Shown: piece by piece, positions 22,986 through 35,726 of the stretch
Position numbering within the stretch: the first letter of the stretch is position 1
Layout of the letters: every line of letters begins with the position of its first letter
Assembly: GCA_963682175.1 (NCBI GenBank)
Contig: OY821787.1
Location: 12,068,501 to 12,132,500, forward strand
Direction of reading: 5' to 3'
Source of the DNA: Triglochin maritima
Taxonomy: Eukaryota > Streptophyta > Magnoliopsida > Alismatales > Juncaginaceae
Length of the DNA: 64,000 nt
Position numbers and translations under genes: made by a program
Notes under the pieces: model-generated
What the model was told of the DNA's origin: nothing
The model's database searches: none
Seen by the model: only the letters and a program-made list of their open reading frames with translations

Positions 22986-24535
22986 CCTACTCTGTCTATG
23001 TCAACCTTGGAATAGGCGATCTTAAACCAACGAGGACAACTCTCCTGTTGGCTGACAAATCCGTCAAGATTCCACGAGGGAGTGTGGAGGATGTCCTTAT
23101 CAAAGTGGGTGAGTTCGTATTTCCAGTTGATTTCATCATCGTGAATACTGAACCTGTGTCCAACCCAGAAGGACAAATTCCAGTGATCCTTGGGAGGCCT
23201 TTTCTTGCGACATCTAATCTTTGATCAATTGTCGCAATGGTTTGATGAGGTTGTCTTTTGGAAACCTCATGGTGGATTTCAACATCTTTACTGTTGGTGA
23301 GAACCTGGGCTCTTCGACGATGGTGTCGGAGCCAATTTCATTCAGGACACGGATGAGCCTGAGTCATTAGGCATGTTCGACTCACATCGACATATTATTG
23401 AGGTGCCTAATGACCACGTTGTGAGTGAAGAGGGTCTTGAGGAATCTGCCTGTGAATCTCTGGATGAGGAGGAACATCTGGGTGCTTGCTCCTCTTACCC
23501 TGTTGCCCTTGAGCCACTTGAAAGTAACTCTGAATCCGACAAGGACCCACCGCTGGTCGAGCTTAAACTGCTCCCTGATAACCTGAAATACATCTTTGTA
23601 GGGGATAATGAGACATTGCCACTCATTATTGCTTATGATCTTGCACAAGATCAAGAGGTTACCCTCAAAAAAGTGCTCTTTGAAAATAAAGAGGCTATCT
23701 GGTGGTCCTTGAAGGATATCAAGGGAATTAGCCGTGGTATTGTTCAGCATCGGATCCACATGGAAGAGGAATCTAGGCCCCGCCGGGACCCACAACGAAG
23801 ATTGAATCTTGTACTGAAAGAAGTCATCCGAAAGGAGGTTCTTAAGTGCTTGGATCATGGCATATTCTATCCTATCTCAGATAGTTCGTGGGTGAGTCTT
23901 GTCCATGTGGTTCCCAAGAAGTCAGGCGTGACGGTTGTTGAGAATGAGCATAATGAGCTTATCCCAACACGCCTGCAAACTTGCTGGCGAGTTTGCGTTG
24001 ATTATCGTAAGCTCAATGTGGCAACACGGAAAGATCATTTCTTGTTGCCATTCATTGATCAGATGTTGGAAAGGTTGGCTAGACATGAGTATTATTATTT
24101 TCTTGATGGATACTCCGGTTACAACCAAATTCCCATCGCCCCCAAGGATCAAGAGAAAACCACCTTTACTTGTCCCTTTGGCACGTTTGCCTACCGTCGC
24201 ATGCCCTTTGGGTTATGTAATGCGTCGACAGCGTTTCAAATGTGTATGATCAACATCTTCTCCGATATGGTAGAGCATTTCCTTGAGATTTTCATGGACG
24301 ACTTTTCCATATTTGGCGCTTCCTTTGATGAGTGCCTTCGTCACTTGAGCCTTGTCCTCAAGCGATGTCGTGAGAAGAACCTCGCTCTCAATTGAGAGAA
24401 ATGTCACTTCATGGTGAAGCCAGGGATTGTACTTGGACATGTGGTCTCAAGTAGGGGAATTGAGGTCGATCCCGCCAAAGTGGGTCGGATTGCTAATCTC
24501 CCACCACCACGTAATATGAAGGATATCCGCGCCTT
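22986..24535 (+). pseudogene. B1 protease remnant and reverse transcriptase, broken
   Basis: Protease C-terminal part (LADKSVKIPRGSVEDVLIKVG, then VILGRPFLATSN) with a frame break near 23222. Linker and RT run in one frame from 23373: WRVCVDYRKLNVATRKDHF, LDGYSGYNQIPI and the catalytic IFMDDFSIFG near 24295. TGA at 24393-24395 falls where C1 has Trp. The frame shifts again near 24540 at the conserved FLGHAGFYR block. The homologous C1 protein is closely similar. Confidence 0.86.
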
Positions 24536-26350
24536 TTGGGGCATGCTGGATTCTATCGGCTCTTCATTCGGGATTTTAGCAAAATTGCTCGACCTCTCCC
24601 CGCCTTGTTGGCTAAGGATGTCATTTTTGAGTTCACACCGGATTGCCACCATGCCATTTTGACCTTGAAGAAAGAGTTGACTTCAGCTCCCATAATTAAG
24701 GGACTGGTGTGGACTGAACCCTTCGAGTTAATGTGTGATGCATCTGACTTCCCTGTGGGAGCAGTGCTTAGGCAACGATTGGAAAATTACACTGTGACCG
24801 AGAAGGAATTCTTAGCGATCATATTTGCTTTGGAGAAATTATGGTCGTACTTGATTGGCTCCCACGTGATTATCTATTCTGACCACACAGCTATCAAGTG
24901 CCTCATGGCGAAGAAAGATGCAAAATCCCGACTCTTGAGATGGATCTTGTTACAAGAATTTGATCTCGAGATTCGGGACAAAAAAAGGTGTGAAAATGTT
25001 GTAGCAGACCACCTGTCTCGTCTAGAGACGACCAACCCACAATATCAAATTATTAATAACAAATTTCCTGACGAGCAGTTTTTCACGATCAAAGATAACC
25101 CTCGGTTTGCCGACATCTTGAATTACCTCGTGACCGAGCAAGTTCCTGTGGGTTGGTCAAAATCTGACCAAACCAAATTTAGATCTTATGTCAGATTCTT
25201 TGATTGGGACGACCCCTACCTATTCAAATACTGCTCTGACCAAATTTTCAGGCGGTGCATCCCAGATAACGAGTTCCAAAGTGTGCTCCATTTCTGCCAC
25301 TCTAAGGTAGGTGGAGGACACTTTGGATCGAAGATAACTGCCGCCAAGGTGCTCCAATCTGGATTCTACTAGCCTTCTCTTTTCAAAGATGCTTACGACT
25401 TTTGTAAGCATTGTGATAGGTGTCAGCGCCTTGGCAGGATTAGTCGACGTGACATGATGCCTTTGCAAAATGTCCTTGTTGTCGACATCTTCGATGTGTG
25501 GGGCATCAACTTTATGGGTCCCTTCCCGCACTTGTTCGGGAATGTTTACATTCTGGTGGCCGTTGACTATGTGTCTAAGTGGGTTGAGGCTATACCCACA
25601 AAGACCAATGACAACAAGGTGGTCACCAAATTCTTAAGGGACATTTTTACGCGATTTTGTACTCCTCGTACCATAATCAGCGATAGGGGTACCCAATTCT
25701 GTAATCGCTCCTTTGAAGCGCTTATGAGGAAATATTCGATCAACCACAACCTTGCGACCCCATATCATCCGCAAACTAGTGGGCAGGTCGAAGTTTCTAA
25801 CCGTCAATTAAAGTAAATCTTTGAGAAGAAGGTTAATTCCTCGAGGAAGGATTGGTCAACTAAGTTGAATGACGCGTTGTGGGCCTTCCGCACCGCGTAC
25901 AAGACCAATTTGGGTATGTCTCCATATCGGGTAGTGTACGGCAAGGCTTGCCACCTACCCGTTGAGCTTGAGCATCGTTCTTTCTGGGCGATCAAGAACC
26001 TGAATATGGATCTTGATCAAGCAGGGGTGCAGCGTAAACTCGACATTGTGGAGTTGGAAGAGCTACGCAATGATGCGTATGAAAATGCCAAAATTCATAA
26101 GTCCTGAGACAAGTTGTTACATGATTGCATGATTACGCGAAAGGTGTTTACGACCGGGCAGAAGGGGTTGCTCTACAATTCCCGGCTTCATCTGTTTGCG
26201 GGTAAGCTCCGTTGTCGCTGGTCTGGCACTTTTATTCTCCAAACCGTGTTTCCTCATGGAGCGGTTGACATCCTGAACCCATGGAATGGGGATGTGTTCA
26301 AAGTTAATGGACGACGCCTCAAACCCTACTTGGAAAGGGCACCAACCTAA
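24536..26350 (+). pseudogene. B1 RNase H and integrase, broken
   Basis: Starts at [15 protein letters not shown]. RNase H has lost about 18 codons relative to C1, so VLRQRLE runs straight into NYTVTEKEF. Integrase: [12 protein letters not shown], then CKHCDRCQ, then the core. The first catalytic Asp is Asn here ([10 protein letters not shown] near 25505), while IISDRGTQF and GQVEVSNRQ are kept. Stops at 25370 (TAG), 25814 (TAA) and 26105 (TGA); the last frame ends at 26350. Confidence 0.86.
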
Positions 26351-26390
26351 GTCGAGGAGGTCATGTTCCTTCATGAACGTCTCTCGCACT

Positions 26391-26420
26391 CAACCATTCA
26401 TGTTCCTGCATGAATGGTTG
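26391..26420 (+). other. Perfect 12-bp hairpin after B1 pol
   Basis: CAACCATTCATG, a six-base spacer ttcctg, then CATGAATGGTTG. It lies 41 bases past the pol stop. It could be a fold in the element RNA or chance. Confidence 0.6.
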
Positions 26421-28020
26421 ATCTTTCATGTTTGTATAAAGTTAACTTTGAAAAAATTAAAAAAAAAATAAATAAAAGAAATAAAAAAGAAATAAAAAAG
26501 AAGAGAAAAAGAACAAGAAAAAAAGAAGAAGTCTCCTTTAGTGAGCATCGATTGTTGTGGGCTCCAACCCTTGAGTATTTGGGCCACATTTCTTTCACGT
26601 AATTGTATCCCTTCTTTAGCATCTCATGGGTTTTGAGGGAATGCAGGTTTGTGTCCATCAACATAACCATGAACTTCCTTTTGCGCTTCACGTTGGTAAG
26701 ATCTTTCCTTTTTCATGCATAAATCCATGTAGTTTCATGCTCACATTCATTGAGGACAATGCATGAAGTAGGTGTGGGGGGTATTTTACATGTGTACATA
26801 GTCGATTCTTTTCCCTTTGATTTTGTTTTATTTTTTGTATGCATTATTAGGGTCATGTGTGTGTGCTGCATTTAATATCGATATATCGGCTTGCCATGAT
26901 CCGTGGGTGACTTGTCTTCTTTTGCTTGCGTAGTGGTTTAAAATTTTCACATGTCTTTCAAAATCTTCTTGTGTTTGCGAAAGAAAACATTTGGGGGTTT
27001 TGCGTGTGTTTGGCATGTGCAAAACCGTTGAGAGGCAAATTAAAGAGAAAGCTCCCAAAATTGTCTTGAACTTGATGCATTAGGATATCTAGTACAGTGG
27101 CTTTAGGACTTATCTAGTCATTAGGATGCACCCCAGTTTTACCTCGGGGGGCGAGTAATCATACGGTTTCAGTACTCAAATAATTAAAGAAGTCCACCCT
27201 AAACCTAGTGAGTCAATAATTCGTGTATATTAATTTAAGGAAGTTTGTTGTAGTCAATGACCATTTAAATCTTGTTGTGAGACATTAAGTGTAGGGGTTT
27301 TGGTTCATGTGTAGATAAGAAATAAGTGAGTAGGTGTTCTCTCTTCTCGTACGGCTCCTATCACTTGGGAAAGTAGGTTTGAGGGGGCTTTGTGCCTGGT
27401 GCTTTTGAGTCATCTAACTTGGGATGCGCCGACCGAACTCCCATTACACGGGTGGTAGGGATTGCCCTATGTGGAGATTTGGGGAAAGGTGTACATTATA
27501 GTGTAAGTCCTCATGGGCAATGATGCACGAAAGCTGACCCTGGGAGAATGAAACTCCAACTAAAGAAAAGAAAAAAGTAAAAAAAGAAAAAAATGGTAAT
27601 GCAAATAAGAACCTTAATGGACTTTACACTTTGTATCACTTGAGGATGTTAAGGTTGTCCATGTTTTTCACTTAGTACTTAATTAACTTGCACGAATGAT
27701 TCATTTGGCTAGGTGTGTGGACTGAATACCTATATATAGTCGGCCCGTAGGATTACCGCGTCCAATGATCGATAAAAATGAGTCCATCGAGTCGCGTTTC
27801 TAGATTAAATAATGCATCTATGTTCGGATTTTGTGGGTATATCCGCTGAAAACCCTCAGGAGACAACACTCCTCTTTGGCGAGAAGGAGGTTTAACGGCT
27901 TGTTGCACGTGCTAAGTTCAACCGTGATTCCTACGAAAGTGAGTTAGGATTTCTTGTTTTTCGTATGCTTCTCTTTCTTTGTTTTGCTCGGGACTAGCAA
28001 AAGTTTGGTGTGGGGGTATT
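26421..28020 (+). other. B1 3' untranslated region
   Basis: No gene is seen. An A/G-rich run lies at 26447-26535. A segment at 26580-26700 recurs in C2 (54366-54480) and, on the minus strand, in B5 (50110-50260). A G-rich block (GAGGACAATGCATGA then GGTGTGGGGGGT) lies at 26752-26784. The terminal polypurine tract GGTGTGGGGGTATT is at 28007-28020. Confidence 0.62.
27858..27949 (+). promoter_or_regulatory. Candidate structured RNA element, B1 copy
   Basis: H1 is AGGAG-acaaca-CTCCT (27858-27873). Against C1 its second pair is G-C instead of C-G, a compensatory change. H2 is CCTCTTTG-GCGA-GAAGGAGG (27871-27890), seven of eight pairs, GNRA loop; it overlaps the 3' arm of H1 by three bases. H3 is GTTGCAC/GTTCAAC, six of seven. 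H4 is TCCTA/TAGGA (27929-27949). Confidence 0.5.
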
Positions 28021-29405
28021 TGATTGACATCATTTCATGCTTACATTTGTATCTTATATCCATCATCTTTCACCTAAACAATGCTACGTAACGAGCTTTA
28101 TATTTGAATTTCAGAAATAAATAGGTTTGAAGAGAAGAGGCATAAAAAGACCTAAAAGCGGGAACAAAGGACTGAGTTGAGAGACTCGAGGACTAAGATG
28201 CAAGATCGAAGGGCGTGAATGTAAGATCGAAGAACCAATGAGCAAACAAGAATACTCCACACCATCATGGGGAGTATTTTGGCAATTCTATTCAGGTCGG
28301 AGCTTCAGCAAGCAAAGTAGATGCATCAAAGACAAACAAAGTCATCCAGGAAAGCCCAGAAGAAAGCCCAGACCGATCCAAACCTGGTAGACCACCAATT
28401 GGTTGTCTCGGACCGCTGATTGGCGGTCCGAGTTGCTCCGGATCCGCTACGATTTCTGGGGGGCGTGTATTAGAGTGTATTTAGTCTATTTCTGGTATAT
28501 GTTTAGTCCCATACCGGGGGATGGTCCCGGATTACCTTTTTCTATGGCTATAAATAGAACTCTCCCTCCTCTCTTGTATCCCATCTCTCTCTTGGTGGCC
28601 AACCTCTCTACTAGGAGTAAAAGCCTTGAAGCAAAAATCCTAGTGGAGAGAAGCTACTTGTAATTGAGTGAGTAATAATATTTGTTTTGTTAAGTTTTTC
28701 TTCATATTGTCTTGTCTTTTCAATTCTTGCATACTTAGTTAACTTGTTGTTTTAATCTTCTTAAAATTAGTTTAACATGTTTTCTTTCCTTAGTATAAAT
28801 GTTACTTTAAATATGTGTGAGTAGTTCCATGCCCTTTGGGGGTGGAGTAGATGTGTATACATGTTATGTAGATGGTATGAATGCTAAACATTGTTGTTTG
28901 TGAGAAATGTTAGTATGATTGCTTGAATTAATAAGAACTTTTACTTGATGATTTCTGCCATAATGTTTAGGTACATTCCATGCTTGTTTATATTCTTAAT
29001 AAAAAACTTGTCATGCTCATATTAATCACCTAGGTTAGTGCTTTAAATGATAGGTCTTGTCATTACGTACTTCTTATGCATTAACAGACACTAACTACAC
29101 TTGAGCTTATTGTATGCATTCACCACACTTATTTCATGTGTAGACACACTCCACCCCTTAGGGGTTTTCCATTCCTGATTTCTATCTTCTTTTATTAGTT
29201 GCTTAGTTTTAGTTCATTTTGTGCTTTCATTTCGTTCCTTGTTGCTACTAGTTTAGTGTAGTTTAGTTTAATTAATCTTTCTCTCCTTTCTTTCCCACTC
29301 GCCTTCGAACAAGCTAAAGTTGATACACCTCCCTGTGGATCAACCTGTATTGGCCACCCCTTCAACGCGGCCGTGCACTTGTGGTTATTTTAAAACATTC
29401 AATCA
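28021..29405 (+). repeat. B1 3' LTR
   Basis: 1,385 bp, TGATTGACATC...AACATTCAATCA, directly after the polypurine tract. Downstream sequence GACAC... is B2 protease coding on the other strand. The palindrome pair and TATA box are listed separately. Confidence 0.9.
28390..28556 (+). promoter_or_regulatory. B1 U3 palindrome pair and TATA box
   Basis: GACCACCAATTGGTTGTC at 28390-28407 is imperfect. Arms CGGACCGC/GCGGTCCG at 28409-28430 are perfect around TGATTG. A smaller dyad follows near 28512-28531 (CCGGGGG...TCCCGG). TATAAATA is at 28549-28556, 118 bp after the second palindrome. Confidence 0.75.
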
Positions 29406-31409
29406 GACACCCAGGGTCCTTGTACTTTGTGTATGTGGGATTGGACAAAAGTGAGCTAACACTCGCAACTAAGAATGTTTTCTTAGGAACATTGGTCTTC
29501 CTCTTTGTTGTGCAGAGATCCTTCAACACGTTGGCATATTGAGGTATTTGGTTGATGACATCCAACAAGGGGATGTTAACATTCACTTGCTTAAAGACCT
29601 CTAATAACTTATCCATTGTGTGACTCTGCTTTTTTGTTAACCTACTAGGATAAGGAGCTTTTAGGAGGTAGGTTTTCTGTGATGCCTGAGAAGGAGGCGT
29701 TGGTGTATTAGCCTCACCCTCTTCCTCACAATCATTCCCACTGAGGGGATGCACAGATGGTGGTGGTGGCAAGGAAATGTGATTGTCAACCTGCGTTCCA
29801 TTCCTTAAGGTGACAATGGCATTGACATGGTGAACAGGTTCCTCCACATGGTTCACTTGCCACCCTCGATTTACCAAACTCTCATTTTGCATGTGTTGTT
29901 GCTGGTACATGCGGGGGTTAACCTTAGGCTGGCTTGGCAGAGTCCCTCTCTCTCATATAGAGACTGAGTTAATTGGGTCATCTAAAGCTCTAGAAATTTG
30001 ATGGTTTGCTGATTGGAAGTGAGAACTTGACTTGTGGATGACATAAAGTTTTTCATTGAGTTCTCAAGTGCAGGAGTCAAGTTCTCAAGAGAATTAAACT
30101 GAGTTTCCATGTTGTTAGAATTTGGGAAACTCGGTGGGTTGGTGATCTGGTCTTGGGGTGGCTGAAAAGATTGTGAATGCATGGGAGGTTGGTGTGGTCT
30201 GTTAGGTGGTCCAGAGAAGTTTGAAGAACCTCCCTGGACATTGTTTCGGTTCATGAAAAGTTAAGGTGGTTCCTCCATGTAAGATTATATGATGATGAGT
30301 ATGGGTCATTGCTGGATCTATCATAGATGACATTGAGCCGTTCCATCTCAGGAGGAATGGACGCACACTCGCCTCCTACATGACCTATCCTACCATATAA
30401 ATAATAGGGAACTACACCAGATGCAGACACATGTGACACGTCTTTCTAGTTTTGGATCTCAATCGAATCCATATGGCGCATTAAGGCCACAATACGTGCC
30501 TCGGTAGCCGTAGTGGTATCGACAGTAAATGCGGCACCCGTTCTATTCGAGTTTGCATTTGTGATCCTTGATCATATTCTAGATGATGGTGGTGGTTCCC
30601 TCACACTCTCCCACTGCATGGTTTTCTCAGCGAGGACTTCTAGGAAATTTCATGCCTCCCTTTTATCCTTTCCTAAGAACTTTCCTTGACACATGGACTC
30701 AAGGAGCGTTCGGGATGGGATGTAAAGACCCTCGTAGACAATCTGACAAAGGCACTACAACTCGATGCCATGCAGAGGGCATGAGGATAGTAGCTCCTTG
30801 AACCTCTCTAAGTATGAATGCAATGATTCAGTCAGATATTGATAGAACGAATTGATTTCGTTCCACAGTTTTTGAGTCCGATGATTTGGTAAATACTTCT
30901 TGAGGAATATAGATTGAAATTCATCCCAAGTCCTAAAGGCATTCGTCTGGTTGTTGTACAACCACTTCTTGGCATCATCCTTTAGTGCAAAGGGGACAAG
31001 CCTAAGATGGATGCAGTCTGTGCTAAGTTGTTGCAACTTGAACATAGTACAGACCTCCTCAAATTCCCTGAGAAAGATATAGGGGTCACCCTTCCCAGTG
31101 AAGTGAGGGAGCTTGAAGATAAATTGTGGCTTAACCTCAAAGTGGTTCCCATTTCCTCGCCAATACGACGCAAGAAGGTAGAGCAGTACGACTTGGGTAG
31201 CATCGATCACGCAGAGAAATGGGAAGAGGTGGGTCAAGCAACTGCTCCTCCTCGCGGTACTTAGCAGCCATGGAACTTGGACTGTGTGAGACACGAGAAG
31301 GCGTCGAGAAATTGACTACCGAGGCAGGATTGATGACGCGTCTCATCAAACGGTCACTCTCGTCTTGTGCCCACACAACCATGCACAAAGGTGCACACAC
31401 ACGAACCAA
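29406..31409 (-). pseudogene. B2 Gag-protease, broken
   Basis: Read from 31409 leftward: RDRCYPSRTALPS, a frameshift near 31160, the Gag core (VKPQFIFKLPHFTG, KKWLYNNQTN, FLKKYLPNHRT), a stop at 30755, then a degraded zinc knuckle (YYLYGRIGHVGGEC near 30395). A Q/P/N-rich linker and the stretch MDKLLEVFKQVNVNIPLLD follow, up to KYKDPGC, where B1 is inserted. There are several stops and at least two frame changes. It matches C1 Gag domain for domain. Confidence 0.83.
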
Positions 31410-32102
31410 AATTAAAACGTTTTTTTAGAACAACAAAAAAACTGAGAAGGATGCGGAGATGAGAAGATGGGAAGACTTAGATGAGAATGAATGACTCAGG
31501 AGAGAAGGGAAGAAGTCATTATGCTATGGTGGGTAGGTACTGGTAGAAGCACACAAGGAAACAAGACTCAAATAACCTAAGGTCGCTATAGGTCCTTACA
31601 GCTAGACGATGCCTAACTGCGAGGTCACGCGACCTCAACACGCCTCACCTCCCTACGACGAGGACCACAAACCCAGCAAGTAAGTCAAGATCCGGAGATC
31701 TCGTCTCTCCTACTATCGACAGAGTGGGCGACGTCGATCAGGTCATGACGGTCGCAACCGGATCACTCTCCTAATGCACCCAGATCCTTAGGGGCCAATG
31801 TCTACTTGATTTTAAAATTAGGCTCTTGATTAGTGTGATTTTTGGGGCAAAGAAAAGGGTGATGAAATACCCCACCTTATCTAATGTAGGACAACCCCTC
31901 TTTAGTAGCATTTTGGAGTCCTAATTTGGAAATCAACTCTCCAAACAAACACTCAACTTACATTTGTTGCAATGCAATTCGTACTAACTAATGCATGTTC
32001 ATACCAAATGCATGAATGAGTGTAGGAAATGTGTACATCACGCCAGCGCTCAACAACTGAAAGTAAAGCTAAAACAAAAGACAAACTATGTGGCCAAAAA
32101 CT
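31410..32102 (-). other. B2 leader, shortened
   Basis: Corresponds to the B4 leader. The shared block GGTGGGGTATTTCATCACCC (minus strand) is near 31858-31878. The primer site is cut after AGTTTTTGGC (near 32098 on the minus strand), joined to CACATAG, so most of the site and the following leader, including the leader palindromes, are deleted. No gene is seen. Confidence 0.62.
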
Positions 32103-33673
32103 TGTAACGATTACGTTTAGACCGCAAGTGCACAACCGTTGGTGAAGTCGTGGCAAAAATGGGTTGATGCACAGGGAGGTGTGTCAACTCTGGTTCTTCC
32201 GAAGGCAAGTGGGAAAAGTGGGGAGAAGAGTTGTGATCACACTAGCTAAGTTAAACTACACTAAACTAGTAAGTAAGAAATGCGAAAGAAAGCAACTAAA
32301 GATTGGAAATCAGGTAGAGAAATCCCTAAAGGGTGGAGTGTGTGCACATATGAAGTGAAATAAGTGATGAATGACGCTTGTAAGCATGTATGTGTGTGTG
32401 TCGTGTGTGTTTTCATGCATAGGAAGTGTCTAAAGATGTGGCAAAACCTATCAATCCATTCACACAACGTATCGACAATTACTACTTCATTATCATAAGA
32501 TTACGCTCAACATGAGAAGTGTCTAAAGATATGACAAGACTCATCAAAAACAATAAACTCATGTTAAGAACAAAGCTAAGCATGAGAGGTGTCTAAATAT
32601 TATGGCAAAACCCATCAAAACAAAGTTTCATCAATCAATCAAGCAAGTAACCACAAATACAAACAGTTAACTAACATGTGGCATATTCAACATGAAATTT
32701 CAGTCAATAAACATGAGGAAACTAAGAATGGGAAGTGTCTAAATCTTATGGAAAAACCCATCAAAACTCTCCCAACATGTAGATGATTAAAACACACTAG
32801 ATGAGCATATAAACATGCAAGTTTACACAATCAAAAATTCATCAAACATCAAAACATCACGACATATATGTACATCATCTCCACCCCTCAAAGGGGGATA
32901 GAACTACTCACTAATCATTACACTAACATTTATCTTAAGAAGACAAAACATTCTAACTAATTCAACTAAGATTAATTAAACAAAATTAAGCTTAGCCTGC
33001 AAGAAGATAAAAGAGACAACATTAAACTAACAAAAATTTCTTTTATTAAATTACTCACATTACAAGTAGCATCTCCCAACTTGAGTTTTTGCTTCAAGGC
33101 TTGACTCTAACTAGAGGGATTGACCACTAAGCAATGGGTAGATTACAAGAGAGGAGGAAGAGTTCTATTTATAGGCGTGAAAAAAGGAAACTGGGGACAA
33201 TCCCCCGATGTGGCAATAATGAAACATTTCCAGAATAGACATAAACACATAACCCATATCCAGGGAAATCAGGTCAAATTCTGAGAAAAACAGACCGCTG
33301 ATTGGCTGTCACTTTATCCCAGATCCGACCCATTTTCTGATATCTTCTTTAGTTCTTCAATTTCGCACATGTGGTGCACTCGGATCGGTTATTGGAGTTT
33401 TGTCCTTGATCTAATTGACAAAATATTCCTCATGATGGTGTGGAGTTTCTTGATTTTCTTATTGGTCATTTTGGTTTACATCCAGGTCCTTCCCTCTTGC
33501 ATATCAGTCTGTAACAACGTAGTCCTTTTTCTTGCTTTGAGGTCCTTTTTGTGCCTCTTCTCCTCAAACATGTTTATTCCTGAAACTTAAACATAAAACT
33601 CGCTACGTAGGAATGTTTAGGTTAAAGGTAACGAATATAAGACACAAATGTATACATGATATGATGTCAATCA
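32103..33673 (-). repeat. B2 5' LTR
   Basis: 1,571 bp. The minus strand starts TGATTGACATC at 33673 and ends GTTACA at 32103, next to the leader. One palindrome relic remains (GACCGCTGATTGGCTGTC, 33294-33311). TATAAATA on the minus strand is near 33170. The right flank is A3 LTR sequence, so B2 inserted in A3. Confidence 0.83.
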
Positions 33674-35726
33674 CATACCCAAAGGTTTTCTAAAACCTTT
33701 ATGAAGATCCGGAGTTGTGTTGCCCATTGAATTGTCTGCTGATTCACTTCCAAGTATTCACCAAACTCTAAACAATATTAGAGAGAAAGGAACTAGCTAA
33801 ATAATCTCTAAATCAATGTTAGAATCTAACTAATAACCCCTTTAAAGCTCCCTGAGAATTAATCACCAAAAGCTTGATTAACTAAGAGATTTTTGGATGG
33901 ATTAGTGGGGAGGTTAGGGAGAGAATTTTTGCATTAATTTAAACAAAGAGGGAGATGAGACCTATTTATAGGATCTCCCAACACCCACATCATGGGCTAT
34001 CCATTAACCCATGATCTCTTTCTTTTATCTACATAAAAGCAATCACAAATTGACACATAATCATCCTTGTACACGTTTGACCAGAATTGGAATAAATCCA
34101 ACTAATGATCAACACCAATCCCTTAATTAATTCCAGCAGAATCATGCTCACCGGTCGATCAAAACTTGCCCATCGGTTGACCAATTGACAGTTAATTGTG
34201 GTTTTGGTTTGACCATGAAACCGAGTGGTCGACCCATCACACGCTACTAAAGCTACTGTGATTTTTCGGTCAAACAAACACGCCTAAATGGTCGACCGTT
34301 TCTACTAGAAAGCCATTGGAAGTTTTTGGTCGGACTTCACTTCAAGTCGGTCGACCATTTATTACCGAGAAACGTTTCTGAAAAGTTCCTGGAAATTTTT
34401 GGTCGAATCACGACCTTCAACCGGTCGACCGATCACTACCAAGAAGAGTTCGTGGAAGCTCCAGGAAGTTTTTGGTCGACCAACTGCATCCATCCGGTCG
34501 ACCATTCAGATACGCAACAACTTCTGTGAATTTCCGGTCGACCGGTCTCCGAAAATGTCCGACCGTTTTTGCCTGATTTTGCCTTTATCAAATTTTGGAT
34601 TAACATCCAACAAAAATCGATCTTTGAGGTTTTTAGCAAATTCACATATCATGTAATATATTATCATATGTAATGTCAGAACATCACACCCCATAATACA
34701 CACACATCATATGAATTTAATTATGATTCTAACTACGTCATTTTCATGACATTGATTTTATTGATTCACCACATGTATACTTTTTCACATGAAACTCGAT
34801 ACATCATATGAACATAAAATCAAACTTCTTGTTTTCCAGTTTTGTGGTGTATCCAATAGGAGGATCTAAGTTACATTGACAATGTCATTAACCACTTAAT
34901 ATCACAAACTATAAGCGGTATCTAGCTACACATTATAGCTACCCAATCAACAAAGATGTCTTGTTCACTCGAACTAAACAACATCCATTTAGTGTGTAAG
35001 AACATCACTTGTGTCTATCCCTTGCCTTATAATATTAAGAATATTATACAAAGTTTAAATGTGTCACCTTTGTATTATATATTCACTTCTTGATCTCTTA
35101 AGCTAATTATAAATATGTAACTTAACACAAGTCACATTGTGCACATTATAATTTTGCTTTGTCAAGAAGCCCACTAATATCATCACTCAAGTAAAGAGGG
35201 ACAACGATAATCCTTTGACAAACTATCTTTTCCAGCATAAGTCATGTTTAACCAACTATTACCTTTATCACTATTCTCAATGACAGCTTTTAACAATAAT
35301 CAAATTAAACACTTCATGTGTGAAAAGACAAATCTCATATCTTAGGATTCAAGACACAGTGAAATATTAATGACACATAACACAATTCATAATGTTTCAC
35401 TTACTAGGTCTATTCAATATATAAAAGTAACCATTTTTGTTTTTTATATACTCGTGTCGTTAAATATTTGTAGAGCTATAATACTCTTTAACCAATACGA
35501 CAGTCTTATCTCGGTAATTAATGTTCCATTTCATTTACCATGACTGTGAATAACTTTTGATTTATGTAAACCATTATCTTTTAAAGCTCTATGGTTAAGG
35601 ACCAAGAGCCTATTCCTTAACACTTCCAAAAGCTGAATACGTTAATCAAGGAACAAAATGTTTTCACATTCAAAACTTTTAATAATTGACATATAAAAGT
35701 AAAACTTTTAGAACACATTCGTTTCA
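33674..35726 (-). repeat. A3: A-family LTR, cut by B2
   Basis: The reverse complement of the A LTR. Its start (…CATTCGTTTCA on the plus strand) is at 35726, and its last part (after GGTTTTAGAGAACC...) is missing where B2 lies. The palindrome cluster spans 34150-34570, with a perfect CGGTCGACCG at 34422-34431 and many one-base variants. No internal region adjoins it, so it may be a solo LTR. Confidence 0.82.

Larger units (their letters stand above)
22986..29405 (+). mobile_element. B1: Ty3/Gypsy element, 5' part missing
   Basis: A plus-strand Gypsy element starting in mid-protease (PYSVY) and continuing through RT, RNase H and integrase to a complete 3' LTR (28021-29405). Its 5' LTR and gag are lost. 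The right edge lies inside the protease region of minus-strand B2, so B1 inserted there. Unlike C1 it has no frame after integrase. Confidence 0.87.

Noticed and set aside
26447..26535. A/G-rich run as a poly(A) tail of a retroposed transcript
   Set aside because: It is inside the B1 3' region and not at an element edge, with no flanking duplication; it is low-complexity sequence.
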